Part shown: positions 61,879 to 64,000 of the stretch, in pieces
Layout: the number at the start of each line of letters is the position of its first letter
Position numbering within the stretch: position 1 is the first letter of the stretch
From: Halobacillus massiliensis
GTDB lineage: Bacteria; Bacillota; Bacilli; Bacillales; Halobacillaceae
Length of the DNA: 64,000 bases
Direction of reading: 5' to 3'
Assembly (NCBI RefSeq): GCF_900166625.1
Contig: NZ_LT800499.1
Coordinates: 2,446,143-2,510,142, forward strand
Translations under genes and position numbers: made by a program
Notes under the pieces: model-generated
Database searches by the model: none
Seen by the model: only the letters and a program-made list of their open reading frames with translations
Told to the model about the DNA's origin: nothing

Positions 61879-63288
61879 TTATTTTACGATGTGGATAGGT
61901 TGTCCCATAGCCACTTCTGCAGCTTCCATCGTGATTTCACCTAGTGTAGGGTGAGCATGGATAGTTAAGGCAAGATCTTCAGCAGTCATACCTGATTCGA
62001 TAGCCAACCCAAGCTCTGCAATCATATCGCTAGCGTTAGGTCCGGCGATTTGTGCACCGATAACTAAGCCATCCTCTTTACGAGTAATTAGTTTCAGGAA
62101 CCCGTCACTGTCATTTAAAGACAATGCACGGCCGTTAGCACCAAATGGGAATTTAGAAGCCTGAACTTCATATCCCGCATCTTTAGCTTCCTGCTCAGTG
62201 TATCCAACGGAAGCAAGTTCTGGATCAGAAAATACTACAGCTGGAATTCCGAGATAGTCAATTTCAGCATTTTCACCTGCAATTACTTCTGCTGCAATTT
62301 TACCTTCATAAGAAGCTTTGTGAGCTAATGGAGGACCATCTACAATGTCACCAATTGCATAGATATTATCAATGCTTGTGCGACACTGCTTGTCGATATT
62401 GATGATTCCTTTATCGCTCATTTCAATTCCAAGCTCTTCAAGGCCGATTTCATCTGTATTTGGACGGCGTCCAACAGTCACAAGTACGTAATCTGCATCG
62501 ATAGTTTTTTCTTCGCCTTTTACTTCATACGTAACTGTTACTCCATCTTCTTTTTCTTCTACGCCTTTTGCCATGGCATTCGTTACAACATCAACGCCTT
62601 TTTTCTTAAGACGACGTTTAACTAGTGAAGACATCTGTTTCTCAAATCCACCAAGGATATCCTTAGTACCTTCAAGAATTGTAACTTCCGTATCAAAGTT
62701 TGCATAAGCTGTTCCCAACTCTGTACCGATATAGCCACCACCGATGACTACCATTTTCTTAGGCACATCTTCAAGGGCTAAAGCGCCTGTTGAATCAAGC
62801 ACACGGTCGGAAAATTTGAAATTTGGAATTTCAATCGGACGTGAACCAGTTGCAATAATTGCATTTTTAAACGTGTAAGTCTGTGAGTTTTTATCATCCA
62901 TTACACGTACAGTGTTTTTATCAACAAAGTAAACTTCACCTTTTACGATGTCTACTTTGTTACCTTTTAACAGGCCTTCAACACCGCCGGTAAGTTTTTT
63001 AACAACGCCGCCCTTCCATTCTTGCACTTTAGAAAAGTCAACTGTTGTTTTTTCAGATTGAATTCCCATATCTTCTGCACCTTTAGCGTGCTCAAAACGG
63101 TGTCCTGCTTGGATAAGAGCTTTAGATGGTACGCAACCAACGTTTAAGCAAACTCCTCCAAGGTTTCCTTTGTCAACAATCGTAACTTTCTGACCAGTCT
63201 GCGCAGCACGGATGGCAGCAACATAGCCGCCAGGACCCGCACCAATTACTAATGTGTCTAACTCGATTGGAAAATCTCCTACTACCAT
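61879..63288 (-). CDS. pdhD: Dihydrolipoyl dehydrogenase, E3 of pyruvate dehydrogenase
   Basis: 469-aa FAD disulfide oxidoreductase that reoxidises lipoyl groups with NAD+. FAD loop [19 protein letters not shown] near 13-31, redox-active [13 protein letters not shown] (Cys47, Cys52), NAD loop [17 protein letters not shown] near 180, second FAD motif [17 protein letters not shown] near 310, and C-terminal [15 protein letters not shown] with the His-Glu pair. GGAGGCG ahead of the ATG. It follows pdhC by 3 bp; the terminator at 61829 ends the operon. Confidence 0.98.
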   Translation of the reverse strand: MVVGDFPIELDTLVIGAGPGGYVAAIRAAQTGQKVTIVDKGNLGGVCLNVGCVPSKALIQAGHRFEHAKGAEDMGIQSEKTTVDFSKVQEWKGGVVKKLTGGVEGLLKGNKVDIVKGEVYFVDKNTVRVMDDKNSQTYTFKNAIIATGSRPIEIPNFKFSDRVLDSTGALALEDVPKKMVVIGGGYIGTELGTAYANFDTEVTILEGTKDILGGFEKQMSSLVKRRLKKKGVDVVTNAMAKGVEEKEDGVTVTYEVKGEEKTIDADYVLVTVGRRPNTDEIGLEELGIEMSDKGIINIDKQCRTSIDNIYAIGDIVDGPPLAHKASYEGKIAAEVIAGENAEIDYLGIPAVVFSDPELASVGYTEQEAKDAGYEVQASKFPFGANGRALSLNDSDGFLKLITRKEDGLVIGAQIAGPNASDMIAELGLAIESGMTAEDLALTIHAHPTLGEITMEAAEVAMGQPIHIVK

Positions 63289-63291
63289 ACT

Positions 63292-64000
63292 TTACGCCTC
63301 CATCATAATTAGTTGTGGATCGTTCAGTAAACGCTTGATGTTGTTCATTGCATGCTGAGCTGTTGCACCGTCAATCATTCTATGGTCAAAGCTTAGAGAA
63401 ATCGCAAGGACAGGAGCTACTACAACTTCTCCATCACGAACGACCGGCTTTTCTGCGATACGACCGATACCTAGAATAGCTACTTCAGGGTGGTTAATAA
63501 CCGGTGTAAACCATTGGCCTCCCGCAGAACCAATATTCGTAATTGTAGTAGATGCGCCTTTCATGTCATCAGAACCAAGCTTACCGTCGCGAGCTTTAAC
63601 TGCAAGCTCGTTTACTTCGCTGGAGATAGAGAAGATTGATTTACGATCGGCATCTTTAACAACGGGTACAAGCAGGCCTTTATCAGTATCAGCCGCAATA
63701 CCAATATTATAGTAGTGTTTTTGGATAATTTCATCTGTATTGTCGTCTAATGACGTATTTAATACAGGGAACTTCTTAAGAGTAGAAACTAGAGCCTTCA
63801 CTACATAAGGCAGGTACGTTAACTTGATATCCTGCTCTGCCGCCACTGCTTTAAATTTCTTGCGGTGTGAAACAAGTTCAGTAACATCCACTTCATCCAT
63901 TAGTGTAACATGGGGAGCGGTATGTTTAGAATTAACCATGGCTTTAGCGATTGCCTTACGAATTCCGCTCATCTTCTCACGAGTTTCAGGATATGCCTCA
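63292..64000 (-). CDS. pdhC: Dihydrolipoamide acetyltransferase (E2), 3' part only
   Basis: C-terminal 235 or so residues of the E2 core; the frame stays open through the right edge (reading [20 protein letters not shown]), so the lipoyl and peripheral-subunit-binding domains lie outside the window. The catalytic motif [10 protein letters not shown] (His and Asp) is near the end, and [19 protein letters not shown] precedes it. Transfers the acetyl group to CoA. Adjacent pdhD identifies it as the PDH rather than the 2-oxoglutarate enzyme. Confidence 0.96.
   Translation of the reverse strand, partial: EAYPETREKMSGIRKAIAKAMVNSKHTAPHVTLMDEVDVTELVSHRKKFKAVAAEQDIKLTYLPYVVKALVSTLKKFPVLNTSLDDNTDEIIQKHYYNIGIAADTDKGLLVPVVKDADRKSIFSISSEVNELAVKARDGKLGSDDMKGASTTITNIGSAGGQWFTPVINHPEVAILGIGRIAEKPVVRDGEVVVAPVLAISLSFDHRMIDGATAQHAMNNIKRLLNDPQLIMMEA

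Overview
This is chromosomal backbone from an endospore-forming Gram-positive bacterium (Firmicutes, Bacillaceae). The sporulation genes (sigE, spoIIGA, spoVD, spoVE, gerR, ylbJ, a coat protein), the Bacillus-type mother-cell and forespore RNA signals, low-to-moderate GC and Bacillus subtilis-like gene order all agree. Rather acidic proteins, a BCCT osmolyte transporter and a caa3 oxidase suggest a salt-adapted relative such as the Halobacillus/Thalassobacillus/Virgibacillus group; this placement is inference. MurE carries the DNPR motif of meso-diaminopimelate ligases. No phage, plasmid, IS element, CRISPR array, rRNA or tRNA is visible.

Region by region (most genes are on the - strand, so operons read right to left). 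1-20 kb: the dcw cell-wall and division cluster mraZ-rsmH-ftsL-pbpB-spoVD-murE-murF-mraY-murD-spoVE, then divIB, ftsA-ftsZ and spoIIGA-sigE. murG and murB, which lie between spoVE and divIB in B. subtilis, are absent. 19-34 kb: bshC, a DUF3397 membrane gene, panE, ylbP, gerR, a crotonase, rpmF, ylbN, tmcAL, ylbL, ylbK, ylbJ, coaD, rsmD, the small RNA csfG, ylbG, ylbF, ylbD, ylbB, ylbA. 34-46 kb: a YtvI-like membrane protein, an acetyltransferase, a DUF420 gene, the caa3 cytochrome oxidase operon ctaB-C-D-E-F-G, and pyruvate carboxylase. 46-57 kb: ftsW, ylaN, glsA, ylaL, ylaJ, ylaI, ylaH, ylaF, a voltage-gated-type K+ channel, yktC, ykzI, yktB, yktA, a nitronate monooxygenase-like gene, speA and the SR1 dual-function RNA locus with its SR1P peptide. 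57-64 kb: a lipoprotein polysaccharide deacetylase, a BCCT transporter, a 1-kb field of structured repeats, an slp-like lipoprotein, pdhD and the 3' part of pdhC.

How it works together: the right end feeds pyruvate into acetyl-CoA (PDH) or oxaloacetate (PycA); SR1/SR1P ties sugar state to arginine metabolism next to speA; the caa3 oxidase ends respiration; the dcw block builds and partitions the wall in growth (PBP2B, FtsW, FtsA/Z, DivIB, FtsL) and in sporulation (SpoVD, SpoVE), while SpoIIGA activates pro-SigE in the mother cell.

The main non-coding signals read directly are: a spoIIG-type promoter with an unusually long 21-bp spacer beside a 0A-like box; a 10-bp-period MraZ-box array; a sigma-F/G promoter in front of csfG; a CcpN-type operator on the SR1 promoter; paired ResD-like boxes before ctaB; and a dispersed structured repeat family of at least seven copies, four of them clustered beside the BCCT gene. 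I found no clearly new protein system; the repeat family and several perfect palindromes are the least explained structures.
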